From Magnetococcales bacterium (GTDB lineage Bacteria; Pseudomonadota; Magnetococcia; Magnetococcales; Magnetaquicoccaceae): a stretch of 64,000 nt of DNA. How positions within the stretch are numbered: position 1 is the stretch's first letter; the number at the start of each line of letters is the position of its first letter. This document shows, one piece after another, positions 17,016 to 25,464 of the stretch. The position numbers and the translations under genes are program-made. The notes under the pieces were generated by a model that saw only the letters and a list, made by a program, of their open reading frames with translations, was not told the DNA's origin and made no database searches. The stretch is taken from NCBI GenBank assembly GCA_015231915.1, contig JADGAR010000019.1:1-64000 (forward strand), written 5' to 3'.

Positions 17016-18139
17016 AAAAGATAATGTTTATTTTTGGAACCCGTCCGGAGGCGATCAAGATGGCCCCGGTAATGATGGCGGCAGCCCGCATTGCCGGCAT
17101 GCAAATCCGCTGTTGCGTCACGGCCCAGCATCGGGGGATGCTGGATCAGGTGTTGGCGCTGTTTGCCATCCGTCCGGATCACGATCTCGACCTCATGGCT
17201 CCGGGCCAGGAGCTGCCGGGGCTGACCGCGCGCATCCTGACCGCCCTCGATGGGGTGTTGCGTCAGGAGCGGCCCGATCTGGTGCTGGTGCATGGCGACA
17301 CCACCACCACCTTTGTCGCGGCCCTGGCTGCCTTTTACGCCCGCGTGCCGGTGGGACACGTGGAGGCGGGGTTGCGCACCTTCGATCTGACCCGTCCTTT
17401 TCCGGAAGAGGCCAACCGGCAGTTGACCGGTCGTCTGGCCGCGCTCCACTTCGCTCCCACGTCCGGGGCCAGGGAGAATCTGCTGCGCGAGGGGATCCCG
17501 GAGGGTCGCATCCATGTCACCGGCAACACGGTAATCGATGCGTTGCTGCACGTTCGCGACCGTCTGCCGGTCAGCCATGCGGAGCGGTTGACCCGGTTCG
17601 GGCCGGAGTTGGCCGACATCCTGGCCTCGTCGCGGCGGCTGCTGCTGGTGACCGGACACCGCAGGGAAAATTTCGGCCAGGGGTTTGTCGATATCTGCCG
17701 GGCATTGGCCACCATCGCCCGCGAGGAGCCGGAGCTGTCGATCGTCTATCCGGTGCATCTCAACCCCAACGTGATCGGACCGGTCACGGAGCGCCTGGGA
17801 GGAATCGACAATATCCGCCTGATTCCGCCGGTGGATTACCTTGCTTTCGTGGCGCTATTGGATCGCAGTACCCTGGTGTTGACCGACTCCGGCGGGGTGC
17901 AGGAGGAGGCCCCCTCATTCGGCAAGCCCACCCTGGTGATGCGGGAGGTGACCGAACGTCCGGAGGCGGTGGCCGCCGGCACGGCCCGTCTGGTCGGCAC
18001 CGATCCCGACCGGATGATCGCGGCGGTATTGACCCTGCTGCGTGATGCGACCGAGTATCACCGGATGGCCTCGGTGGCCAATCCCTTCGGGGATGGCCTT
18101 GCCTCGGAGCGTATCGCGGGCATCCTTGTTGATTATTGA
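17012..18139 (+). CDS. wecB: UDP-N-acetylglucosamine 2-epimerase (non-hydrolysing)
   Basis: The 375-residue protein has all WecB landmarks: FGTRPEAIKMAPV at the N-terminus, HGDTTTTF near residue 93, GHVEAGLRT near 113, FPEEANR near 130, VTGHRRENFG near 213 and LTDSGGVQEEAPSFGKPTL near 290. The enzyme interconverts UDP-GlcNAc and UDP-ManNAc. The length is that of the non-hydrolysing class rather than the hydrolysing NeuC/LegG class. It can feed ManNAc-type sugars to a surface glycan, but does not itself release the free ManNAc that sialic-acid synthases use. It is the last gene of the plus-strand operon and is convergent with the AT-rich gene at 18,158. Confidence 0.95.
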   Translation: MKKIMFIFGTRPEAIKMAPVMMAAARIAGMQIRCCVTAQHRGMLDQVLALFAIRPDHDLDLMAPGQELPGLTARILTALDGVLRQERPDLVLVHGDTTTTFVAALAAFYARVPVGHVEAGLRTFDLTRPFPEEANRQLTGRLAALHFAPTSGARENLLREGIPEGRIHVTGNTVIDALLHVRDRLPVSHAERLTRFGPELADILASSRRLLLVTGHRRENFGQGFVDICRALATIAREEPELSIVYPVHLNPNVIGPVTERLGGIDNIRLIPPVDYLAFVALLDRSTLVLTDSGGVQEEAPSFGKPTLVMREVTERPEAVAAGTARLVGTDPDRMIAAVLTLLRDATEYHRMASVANPFGDGLASERIAGILVDY

Positions 18140-18157
18140 AATTGCTATAAGTAATTT

Positions 18158-20356
18158 TTAGTATTCAAATAAATAATCAATATCATCATCCATTCCTGCG
18201 TTAGCAATTGGTCCAATATGTCCTTTGGCGCGATCAAGATAATCTCTTATATTTCGTTTTATAATTAATTCATCTTTGCCTTTAAGTTCTTCTCTGATCT
18301 TGTCGGCAGTTGCAAGAATTTCAGCTGTATAATTCCCGCTATCTCCAAGATGCATTAATAAGGGTAAGTGTGATTCTTGTGATTTGTCAATTTTGTTGCG
18401 ATTAGGGCAAAACACAAGATAGTTAACCATAAAATCAGCGCTAATAACTGGCGAATCAGGCGGATTTCCTTTGATTGATTTGCTTAATTTGTCTTTTAAG
18501 TTGAAGGTATGTTTGTCAACAGTTAGCCACCATGCGCTATATCCAAAAGGAGAGGTTTTTCTGTTGTTGCGACGTAATATTACGCCGCAGTAACATTCAA
18601 TATCATGAGACACAAGTTTATCAATTGTTGTGTCATCAATGACAACTCCGTAGCGTTCTTGGCGTTTTTTGTATCTTTCACGCCATATCAATTGTAGCGC
18701 ATTACGTATTTCTGAAATTTTTTCATCGTTTGAGTCAAATTCTAAATTTAATGTCTTGATATTAAATTTATCTTTAAGATATTCTGAAATATCCTGTTCT
18801 GGGCGGGATTCACCTCTAAAATTATCTAACCAGCTTGCAAAAGAAGATGTGCTATTCCCATGTTGAATAAAGCGATCAAACAGATAAGGAAATTGTCCGC
18901 TCCAATTGTTGTTTAGGCTTCGTGCGCATCTTAGTGAGCGATTCATGTGTCGTTCTGTTTCTTCTATCACTCCATCGGTTACGAATAATTCGAGACCAAT
19001 TTTGTTGGCCGCAGAAATCATACGTGTAAAATGTCCAGGCAGGCTATTATTATCAAGAGTTTCAGCAATGAGTGGTAATATAATTGTTGTGTCGAGCCAA
19101 ATCTCACCATCTGAAAACATTTTATTGACGGCGCTTTGGACGTCAGGGGTTTGACGCAAAAAAGCCATTAATGTGTAAGCGTCAGCTTTTGATCGCATAT
19201 ATGTTTGAATTGTTGGGTTGTTACTAAGTAATATGGATCTAACGCCTCTTCTTATTGGTTGAGTCCAATCAATATTAGGAATTTTTGGTAAATTTGAGCT
19301 TAAAATTTGAGAAAAAATAATTGATTGAAAGTCAGAATCTGCCAATGTTACTAATGACCCTTTTTTTACTTCCATTGCAAAAGTTTGACTACGGTTAAAC
19401 ATGACTGATTCTGTTGTTTTTCTCAAGCATATAATAAACTCATTTTTGTATTTTGTTATATTATAAGATAATAATACCTGATCGCATATTTCTTCAATGG
19501 CTTTGATTAAACTTGCTTCTAATAATGCTAATTTTGCTTCATAGTCAATTAATTTTAATTTTTCTTCGTGTGATAAACAAAATTCATCTTCTTTTTGCCA
19601 GTGTTTTATGGATTTTTTTGTAAGTCTTTTTAAAGCAGCGTCAATTAAGATTTTTACATCATTATGTGCATGGTCTGGTAGTAGTTGATAAATGGTTGAG
19701 TGTATTGTATTGCGGGGTATTCTGTTGTTGGTGTCAGTGTTCGACAAAACAGAGTGAACCAGGGCTTCAAAAGCAAGTTTTGTCAATCCTTTTTCGCGTA
19801 CATCATCTTGCCATTGAAGACCTAATAAAGTGACGGCGGCGACAGCCTCTGGCGATGACAGTTCCGAAGGAACATGAGATTTGATGCCTTTTGATGATAA
19901 ATAAGGATCTACAATGATTTGTGAAAATTCTTCTGATGCATTTTGTCGAGTTTTGTCTGTGGCGCATCTTTCGATAAACCAATTTCTATCTCTAATATCT
20001 AAAGTTAAACAATATTTCTTTCTTAAAAAATTTTTAATATTATCACCCAAAGCTCCTATCTCTTGGTTGCTAACATAAATTAAAAATGTTGTGTTTGGAA
20101 AATTCTCGTTAATTTGTTTTGCTGATGATTTGATTTTTTGTTCCCATTCTTTTTGCAAAGAATACTGAAGCATTATGTTTGGTTCGTTGTCTACTAGAAA
20201 AAGTTCAGCGTCTCTGCCAGCATCACCTGATAATGATGCTGTTGTTCTTAAATTTTCAAATTCTGAAGCCAGAAACGAAGAAGAAAGTTTTTCAAAGATC
20301 TTCCAGTCAGTTGGTTTTATCAGTTCGAGTGCTAGTTGTAATCTGTTTGTAAGCAT
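18158..20356 (-). CDS. AT-rich two-nuclease-like protein: Mrr/restriction-like N-terminus plus PIN-like C-terminus (putative defence gene)
   Basis: The protein is 732 residues from the ATG at 20356 (GGAG 6 bases upstream; an in-frame GTG at 20368 overlaps that site). Residues about 18-70 read like a PD-(D/E)XK restriction fold: WKIFEKLSSSFL, then GDAGRDAE (D49, E51) and LQYSLQKEW (Q64, K69). Residues about 418-600 resemble a PIN nuclease: IWLDTTIILPLI (D422), TDGVIEETERH (D461, E465, E466) and VVIDDTT (D574, D575). The middle is helical and unrecognised. Base composition is far more AT-rich than the flanks, pointing to recent transfer. It is a single gene with no visible partner. The nuclease assignments are inferences from short motifs. 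Confidence 0.65.
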   Translation of the reverse strand: MLTNRLQLALELIKPTDWKIFEKLSSSFLASEFENLRTTASLSGDAGRDAELFLVDNEPNIMLQYSLQKEWEQKIKSSAKQINENFPNTTFLIYVSNQEIGALGDNIKNFLRKKYCLTLDIRDRNWFIERCATDKTRQNASEEFSQIIVDPYLSSKGIKSHVPSELSSPEAVAAVTLLGLQWQDDVREKGLTKLAFEALVHSVLSNTDTNNRIPRNTIHSTIYQLLPDHAHNDVKILIDAALKRLTKKSIKHWQKEDEFCLSHEEKLKLIDYEAKLALLEASLIKAIEEICDQVLLSYNITKYKNEFIICLRKTTESVMFNRSQTFAMEVKKGSLVTLADSDFQSIIFSQILSSNLPKIPNIDWTQPIRRGVRSILLSNNPTIQTYMRSKADAYTLMAFLRQTPDVQSAVNKMFSDGEIWLDTTIILPLIAETLDNNSLPGHFTRMISAANKIGLELFVTDGVIEETERHMNRSLRCARSLNNNWSGQFPYLFDRFIQHGNSTSSFASWLDNFRGESRPEQDISEYLKDKFNIKTLNLEFDSNDEKISEIRNALQLIWRERYKKRQERYGVVIDDTTIDKLVSHDIECYCGVILRRNNRKTSPFGYSAWWLTVDKHTFNLKDKLSKSIKGNPPDSPVISADFMVNYLVFCPNRNKIDKSQESHLPLLMHLGDSGNYTAEILATADKIREELKGKDELIIKRNIRDYLDRAKGHIGPIANAGMDDDIDYLFEY

Positions 20357-20568
20357 ATAGTTCTCCACTGCAACTGATCAATCAATAGCGGGTATGAATA
20401 AGTAAAGATTGCAAAAAATTTTCATTGATGTCAAGAGAAAAATTGATAAATTCTTGTTATATTTCATTATATGCTTAAGATGCTGTAATTATTTGACTTT
20501 TTTAAGCAAGAAAAAAATATGTTATATATGCTGTCTTAATAACTGTGTCGTAAATTAATGCGTCCCAA
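20357..20568. other. AT-rich intergenic stretch upstream of the defence-like gene
   Basis: About 210 very AT-rich bases with no reading frame of note. It is the only candidate promoter region for the minus-strand gene that starts at 20356; a TTGACA-like box is visible on that strand at 20434-20429, but no convincing -10 box at the right distance. The composition returns to GC-rich at about 20570, which probably marks one edge of the inserted segment. I found no flanking direct repeat by eye. Confidence 0.5.
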
Positions 20569-21789
20569 TCATGATCCATAATTGGAAAATCCGGGTAGAA
20601 ACGCCTGACGCAGCTTTTCCACCACCATCGCCTCGTAGCCTTCCGTCATGCCGGTTTGGAAGATCCCGGCCAGTTCTGCCTCGCCGGCCTTTGGCAAGAT
20701 GTTTTCACCGTTTGCCATGCGGCCAAGCAGGTCGTCCGTCTCTTCCCGTTTGTGGCAGAAGGGGCTGTACATCAGCGAACAGCCATAGCGGGCCGTCCAT
20801 TCGTCCAGCAGGATGACCGGCTTTTGCAGCCAGAGCAAATGGGGCACGAAGGTGGTGCAGGAGGTGACCATGGCGTCGCTCGAGCTGGCCAGCAGCGCCG
20901 AATCGGTTTCGCTCTGGAAGAGGGTCACCCGGTCGCCGTGGGGGGTCAACTGGTGAAAATGGCGGTAGCGGCCCCTGGTCTTGGGGTGGGGCTTGACGAT
21001 CAGGCGCAGGGTGGGGTGGCGGTCCAGCAGGCCGAAGACAAAGCGGTCGTCTGCGCTCAGGTCCAGGCCGGGGAAGGAGGCGTTGCTCCCCTTGGAGGGC
21101 AGGAAGAGCAGCACCGGACCCTGCGCAGCTCCCCGCAATTGGGGGCGCGGGAGGGGCAACCGGTCGAGATGGCGGGTCCAGTAGCCGGAATAGCGCGGCG
21201 CGCCGATGGCCAGGGTGCGGTCGCGGGGGATGGGGGCATGGAGCTTGTTCCAGTCGCCCCGGCTCAGGAAAAAATCCGCGTGGACGGTCAATTCCGCGCT
21301 GCAATCGAGGAACTCGTCCACCTCGTGGAACTGGTCGAAGGTTTCGGTGGAGAGCAGGCGGCGGATTGCGGGCCGGGTGAGCAGGGGGGAGAGTTTGCCC
21401 GGCAGGTCGCCGGAGTCGTGAAAGGCGGCGGACAGGGTATTTGCCGTCAGGTGGAGGATGTCGCACCGTGACATGGCCTCCTCCTGGAAGGCGAAGTGGC
21501 CCAGGACGATGCGCAGGTAGTCCTTCTTGCGGACGTTGGCTGCGGCGAGCAGGGAGGTGACGAGGCGTCCCCAGGGAGGGCCATTGAGAAACTCGTGGGG
21601 GAGCAGCACCGGGATGCCGGCCAGCAGGTGTTGCAATATCGGGGTTTGCACCGGTTCCCGGTTGGGATGCAGGAGCAGGATTTTCTGTTCGATGTGGGGC
21701 AGGTGGTTGGCGATGGCGTGGATGACGGGCAGGGCGTTGTCTGTCTCCACGTAGTTGCGCAGCAGATGCCAGAGCCGGAGGGGTTTCAT
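20569..21789 (-). CDS. Putative GT-B glycosyl/glycerophosphotransferase-like protein
   Basis: The 406-residue protein has the second-domain features of the CDP-glycerol glycerophosphotransferase/GT-B group: PVLLFLPSKGSNASFPGL, then LRLIVKPHPKTRGRYRHF near 270 and a later SSSDAMVTSCTTFVPHLLWL with acceptor-independent SDAMVTS-type site. No membrane segment is seen. It overlaps the neuA stop-start by ATGA, so it is the last gene of the nonulosonate operon. A role in moving the CMP-activated sugar or a related group onto a surface acceptor is inferred from position. It is not similar to named sialyltransferase families by motif. Confidence 0.65.
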   Translation of the reverse strand: MKPLRLWHLLRNYVETDNALPVIHAIANHLPHIEQKILLLHPNREPVQTPILQHLLAGIPVLLPHEFLNGPPWGRLVTSLLAAANVRKKDYLRIVLGHFAFQEEAMSRCDILHLTANTLSAAFHDSGDLPGKLSPLLTRPAIRRLLSTETFDQFHEVDEFLDCSAELTVHADFFLSRGDWNKLHAPIPRDRTLAIGAPRYSGYWTRHLDRLPLPRPQLRGAAQGPVLLFLPSKGSNASFPGLDLSADDRFVFGLLDRHPTLRLIVKPHPKTRGRYRHFHQLTPHGDRVTLFQSETDSALLASSSDAMVTSCTTFVPHLLWLQKPVILLDEWTARYGCSLMYSPFCHKREETDDLLGRMANGENILPKAGEAELAGIFQTGMTEGYEAMVVEKLRQAFLPGFSNYGS

Positions 21790-22469
21790 GATGGCGTGCG
21801 GGTGGCCAGCAGCCGTTCGGCCAACAGCAGGTCCGGGGGTTCGTCCACGTCCAGGGAGTCGGCGTATGGCATTTCCGCAGCCACGATCTTGCCGCCGAGG
21901 CGGTTGTCATGCTGCCGGAGCACCCAGGGTTTGAAGAGAAAGAAGGAGCCGTTTTCCAGGAGTTCTTCCGGCATGTGTTGTCTGGGTTGGCGGTTGCGGT
22001 AGTCGTAGGAGACCGAATCGAGGAGGCCCTGTGTGCGGTGCCAGAGTTTGCCGTGCATCTTGCAGTAGGAGAAGGCCGAGTCGGCGTTTTCCCGGATCAA
22101 CAGGTCGATGGCGTTTTGCAGGTCGCTGGGTTGGCGCAGGGGCGAGGTGGCTTGCAGGAAGACGACCAGATCCGGGGCATACCCTTCATTGGCGGTCAGG
22201 GTATCCAATACGTGGCGCAGGGCCGATTCCGAGGAGGCCGCGTCACCGCTGATTTCCGTCGGTCGCCACACCACCTCCGCACCGTGTTGTTGGGCCACCT
22301 GGCCGATTTCCGCATCGTCCGTGGAGACGACGATCCTGTGGATGGCCGCGACCTGCTGGCAATGTTCGATGCTGTGGACCAGCAGGGGTTTTCCGCCCAG
22401 CAGGGCGAGATTTTTCCTGGGGATGCCTTTGGAACCCCCACGAGCCGGGATGATGGCGAGAATTTTCAT
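21786..22469 (-). CDS. neuA: CMP-nonulosonate (N-acylneuraminate-type) cytidylyltransferase
   Basis: The 227-residue protein begins with the nucleotide-binding IIPARGGSKGIPRKN, has VSTDDAEIGQVA, VVFLQATSPLRQPSDL near residue 105, and ends with AEMPYADSLDVDEPPDLLLAE, the metal and product site of the family. It activates a nine-carbon alpha-keto sugar (sialic, legionaminic or pseudaminic acid type) with CTP to give the CMP-sugar. The exact sugar cannot be told. It lies 54 bases after the HicB-like gene and overlaps the downstream transferase, in an operon led by neuB. Confidence 0.93.
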   Translation of the reverse strand: MKILAIIPARGGSKGIPRKNLALLGGKPLLVHSIEHCQQVAAIHRIVVSTDDAEIGQVAQQHGAEVVWRPTEISGDAASSESALRHVLDTLTANEGYAPDLVVFLQATSPLRQPSDLQNAIDLLIRENADSAFSYCKMHGKLWHRTQGLLDSVSYDYRNRQPRQHMPEELLENGSFFLFKPWVLRQHDNRLGGKIVAAEMPYADSLDVDEPPDLLLAERLLATRTPS

Positions 22470-22523
22470 GTTGATGACGACCCGATCCGGTTCTGGATGG
22501 TTTATACGTGAAAGAGCATCGAT

Positions 22524-22961
22524 TTAACCAGCAACCAACATGCGCCGTGCGGCTTCGGCCAGATAACCGGATCGGCTCATGCCGATCTCCCTGGCCGCCT
22601 GGTCAATCCGGGTGACCAGGTTTTCCGCCATGGACAGGTTGATCCGGATCAAACGTGTCGGGATCTCGACTCGCACCAGGCAACGTCCAACCTCTGCGGA
22701 GTCTTCTGGATCAGGGGCAACCTCGTCCAGGCGTTCCAATGGGGTTGGTTCCGGCAAGGGATCGCCGTCACGGATCATGAGGGCGACATGTCCGGCAAGG
22801 GCCTCTTCGGCCTGCATTGCCGCATGTTGAGCCGTTTGGCCAAAACTGACACACCCCGGAATATCCGGGAATCCAACCCAGATCCCTGCGGATCCACGGT
22901 ACAGGATTGCTGGATAATGTCTGATTTCCATCATTTCCCGACTGCTCATGCTCTTGCCCAT
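22524..22961 (-). CDS. HicB-like antitoxin-type protein (no HicA seen)
   Basis: The 145-residue protein has the HicB N-terminal fold (YPAILYRGSAGIWVGFPDIPG, then QHAAMQAEEALAGHVALM) and a C-terminal ribbon-helix-helix of the RINLSMAENLVTRIDQAARE type. GGAG lies 9 bases before the ATG at 22961; shorter starts at 22934 or 22931 are possible. HicB normally binds and neutralises the HicA mRNA interferase and represses the operon. No HicA-like frame is adjacent: the 54 bases downstream are empty and the upstream gene is a dehydrogenase. It is an orphan inside the nonulosonate operon. Confidence 0.85.
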   Translation of the reverse strand: MGKSMSSREMMEIRHYPAILYRGSAGIWVGFPDIPGCVSFGQTAQHAAMQAEEALAGHVALMIRDGDPLPEPTPLERLDEVAPDPEDSAEVGRCLVRVEIPTRLIRINLSMAENLVTRIDQAAREIGMSRSGYLAEAARRMLVAG

Positions 22962-22986
22962 CAGTGGGTGCTCCAGGATGTGGCCC

Positions 22987-23763
22987 TTACAATCCCTTGA
23001 TCAGCCAGCCGCCATCCACGTAGAAATCCTGGCCGGTGATGTAGGCCGAGGCGGGGGATGCGAGAAAGACGATCACCCCGGCCAGATCGCGCGGTTCACC
23101 CCAGCGGCCCAGAACCGTCCGCTCGCGGCGCTGCCGGTTGCGTTCGGGATCGGCGTAACTCTTCCGGGTCATGTCGGTGTGAAAATAACCCGGTCCCACG
23201 TTGTTTACCCGAATCCCGAATGGACCCAGATCCATGGCCAGTGATTTTCCCAATTGTTTCAATCCGCCCTTGCAGGCCACGTAGGCGGGATTGTCCGGAA
23301 AGGCCAACTCGGCGTTCAGACTGGTGATGTTGATGATGCTCCCGGAACCCCGCTCCCGCATGTGGCCTGCCACGGCCTGGGCAATGCGAAACGGCGCCTT
23401 GAGATTGATGCGATAGGTGGTGTCCCACGCCTCCTCGGGATACTCCAGAACCGGATGGGAAAAGGTCACCCCGGCATTGTTGATCAGCACGTCGATCCTT
23501 CCCAGGCCGGTCGTTGCCTCCCGGACCAGTTGTTCCGGGAAGTCGGCCTGGGTGATGTCGGCGGCCAGGCCGGATGCGGCCAGCCCTTCGGCCCGCAATG
23601 CGGCGACACTCGCCTGCAACTCCGTCTCCAGACGGTCCACCAGCAGCGTGGCGGCCCCGGCCCGCAACAGCGCCTCGGCCATGGCCAACCCGTTGCCACG
23701 CGCCGCGCCGGTCACCACCGCCCCCATGCCGTGCAGCGAAAACAGGGATTCCAGATAACTCAT
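22987..23763 (-). CDS. Short-chain dehydrogenase/reductase
   Basis: The 258-residue protein is a classical SDR: cofactor motif TGAARGNG near residue 18, NNAG near 93, catalytic serine in ITSLN near 145, the YVACK tyrosine-lysine pair near 161-165 and the C-terminal DFYVDGGW. The cofactor cannot be set firmly. It overlaps the preceding SDR gene by ATGA. Paired SDR genes between neuB and neuA suggest a redox or epimerisation step on the sugar or its precursor. The substrate is unknown. Confidence 0.92.
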   Translation of the reverse strand: MSYLESLFSLHGMGAVVTGAARGNGLAMAEALLRAGAATLLVDRLETELQASVAALRAEGLAASGLAADITQADFPEQLVREATTGLGRIDVLINNAGVTFSHPVLEYPEEAWDTTYRINLKAPFRIAQAVAGHMRERGSGSIINITSLNAELAFPDNPAYVACKGGLKQLGKSLAMDLGPFGIRVNNVGPGYFHTDMTRKSYADPERNRQRRERTVLGRWGEPRDLAGVIVFLASPASAYITGQDFYVDGGWLIKGL

Positions 23764-24464
23764 CGAATCACCACCCGATTCAAACGCACCTCTTCGGAGA
23801 CCATGTTGCCGCTCCCGGAGAGCAGGAACAGCAGATATTCGGCCACCTCGGCAGGATCGATGAACGTGGAAAAATCCTGCCCCGGCACCTGCCGCCCCAT
23901 GGGGGTTTGCAGGGAGCCGGGGGAGAGGCAGATGCTGCGCACGCCGCTCTCCCGCAGTTCATCGTGCAACGAGCGGGAAAACCCCAGCAGGGCATGCTTG
24001 GAGGCGCAATAGAGGGCCGTGTTGCGAAACCCCGCGTAGGCCGACGACGAACCGATGTGCACCAGGCGTCCCCAACCCCGCGCCACCATCCCCGGCAACA
24101 CCAGACGGGAAAGCCGGATCGGCGCCCGCACGTTGACGGCAAAACAGGTTTCGTACAACTCCGGGTCGCTCTCCACGAACGGACCTACCGGAAAGATCCC
24201 CGCGTTGTTGATCAGCACGTCCACCCGTCCGAAGACCCGTTCCGCCTCGGCCATGATCGCCTCGCAGGCGTCGGGCGCGGCAAGATCCGCCGCCAGCCAG
24301 GCGCTCTCCGGCAGGGAGCGGCTCATCAGGGCCAGGGGGTCGGCATGCCGACCGGTCAGAAACAGACGGCATCCGGCATCGGCCAGACACATGGCGAAGG
24401 CACGACCCAGCCCCCCCGTGGCACCGGTCAGCAGCACCACCCGTTCGCGCAACCCCCCGTTCAT
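23760..24464 (-). CDS. Short-chain dehydrogenase/reductase
   Basis: The protein is 234 residues from the ATG at 24464, which overlaps the neuB stop by ATGA. It has TGATGGLG near residue 12, NNAG near 87, the serine in GSSSAYAG, the YCASK pair near 155 and a PGSLQTPMG tail. The C-terminus lacks the usual DGG motif, which sets it apart from the adjacent SDR; the two are not recent duplicates. As part of the neuB-neuA operon it probably modifies the nonulosonate or a precursor. The substrate is not known. Confidence 0.9.
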   Translation of the reverse strand: MNGGLRERVVLLTGATGGLGRAFAMCLADAGCRLFLTGRHADPLALMSRSLPESAWLAADLAAPDACEAIMAEAERVFGRVDVLINNAGIFPVGPFVESDPELYETCFAVNVRAPIRLSRLVLPGMVARGWGRLVHIGSSSAYAGFRNTALYCASKHALLGFSRSLHDELRESGVRSICLSPGSLQTPMGRQVPGQDFSTFIDPAEVAEYLLFLLSGSGNMVSEEVRLNRVVIR

Positions 24465-25339
24465 GATGCCACGCGGAACGGATTGTTCGGGTGGTCGAGG
24501 GTGGGATCCAACGACCACGGGGCCAGCTTGGCGCGCACCGCCCGTTCCTTGTCGCCCAACCGCTTCACCCCGTCACCCATCGCCGCCTCCACCGCCCGGA
24601 TCATGCGCACCAGACGCACGAAGCCGACCACCTCCACGGAGGCCGCCTGATCCGATCCGTACATGGCCCGATCCAGGGTGAGGTGACGCTCGATGGAGGT
24701 GGCCCCCAGCGCCGCCGCCGCCACCGATATGGTCAAACCCACCTCGTGACCGCTGTAGCCCACCGGACAACTGAAGAGTTTCTTCAGGGTGGTGATCACC
24801 CGCAGATTGGCATCGGTCTCTGCCATGGGGTAGGTGGCGTTGCAATGCATCAATTCGAAGGGACAATCCTTTTTGCGAAACAGTTGCACCACATGTTCGA
24901 TCTCCTCCAGGGTGGACATCCCGGTGGAGATGAAGGTGGGTTTTTTCTCCTCGGCCACCATGTTCAGGTATGGCTCGTGGGTCAACATGGCCGAGGCGAC
25001 CTTGTTGTGCCGGAAATCGAACTGTTGCAAAAACCGCTGCGCCTCCACATCCCAGGCCGAGGCGAACCACTCGATGCCCACCTGTTTGCAGTGGCGGTCG
25101 ATCTCCTGAAACGCCTCCAGGCCGAACTCCAGGCCGGCTTTCTGTTGCCGCTGCGTGGTGCCCCAGGGGCTTTCCCGCGGGGAATCCAGCAGTTCTTTGG
25201 TGTAGACCACGTCCAGAGTCCGTTTCTGGAACTTGATGGCGTCCGCGCCAGAGGAGGCGGCGGCATCGATCAGCTTCTTGGCGATCTCGATATCGCCGTT
25301 GTGGTTGATGCCGGCTTCCGCGATGATGAAAATGGACAT
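24461..25339 (-). CDS. neuB: N-acylneuraminate-type (nonulosonate) synthase without SAF domain
   Basis: The protein is 292 residues from the ATG at 25339, which follows AAGGAG by about 6 bases. The synthase barrel is complete: EAGINHNGD at the start, IKFQKR, FASAWD, FISTGMSTLEEI near 125, LMHCNATYP, GYSGHEVGL and IERHLTLDRAMYGSDQAAS. It condenses PEP with a ManNAc-type sugar to make a nonulosonic acid. Family members are usually about 340-350 residues with a C-terminal SAF (antifreeze-like) domain that completes the active site of a dimer partner; this one stops after the barrel. It leads the minus-strand sugar operon. Confidence 0.92.
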   Translation of the reverse strand: MSIFIIAEAGINHNGDIEIAKKLIDAAASSGADAIKFQKRTLDVVYTKELLDSPRESPWGTTQRQQKAGLEFGLEAFQEIDRHCKQVGIEWFASAWDVEAQRFLQQFDFRHNKVASAMLTHEPYLNMVAEEKKPTFISTGMSTLEEIEHVVQLFRKKDCPFELMHCNATYPMAETDANLRVITTLKKLFSCPVGYSGHEVGLTISVAAAALGATSIERHLTLDRAMYGSDQAASVEVVGFVRLVRMIRAVEAAMGDGVKRLGDKERAVRAKLAPWSLDPTLDHPNNPFRVAS

Positions 25340-25464
25340 GGCTGCTCCTTGGGTTTGGGATGACGACCTGGCTTTGGGCAGCATGGCGGTAAATATCGTT
25401 AATGTCAAGACGGCTTGCGACCGGGTTTGTGGAACGCTGCCAAGGCGTGCTATGCTGACCAGTC
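25340..25464. promoter_or_regulatory. Divergent promoter region for the neuB operon and the 25,465 transferase
   Basis: The 125 bases between the two divergent starts must carry promoters for both directions. On the minus strand a perfect TTGACA lies at 25408-25403 with CATGCT 17 bases further on, a weak -10. On the plus strand TTGTGG, an 18-base spacer and TATGCT run up to about 25455. Both are only candidates. Confidence 0.35.
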
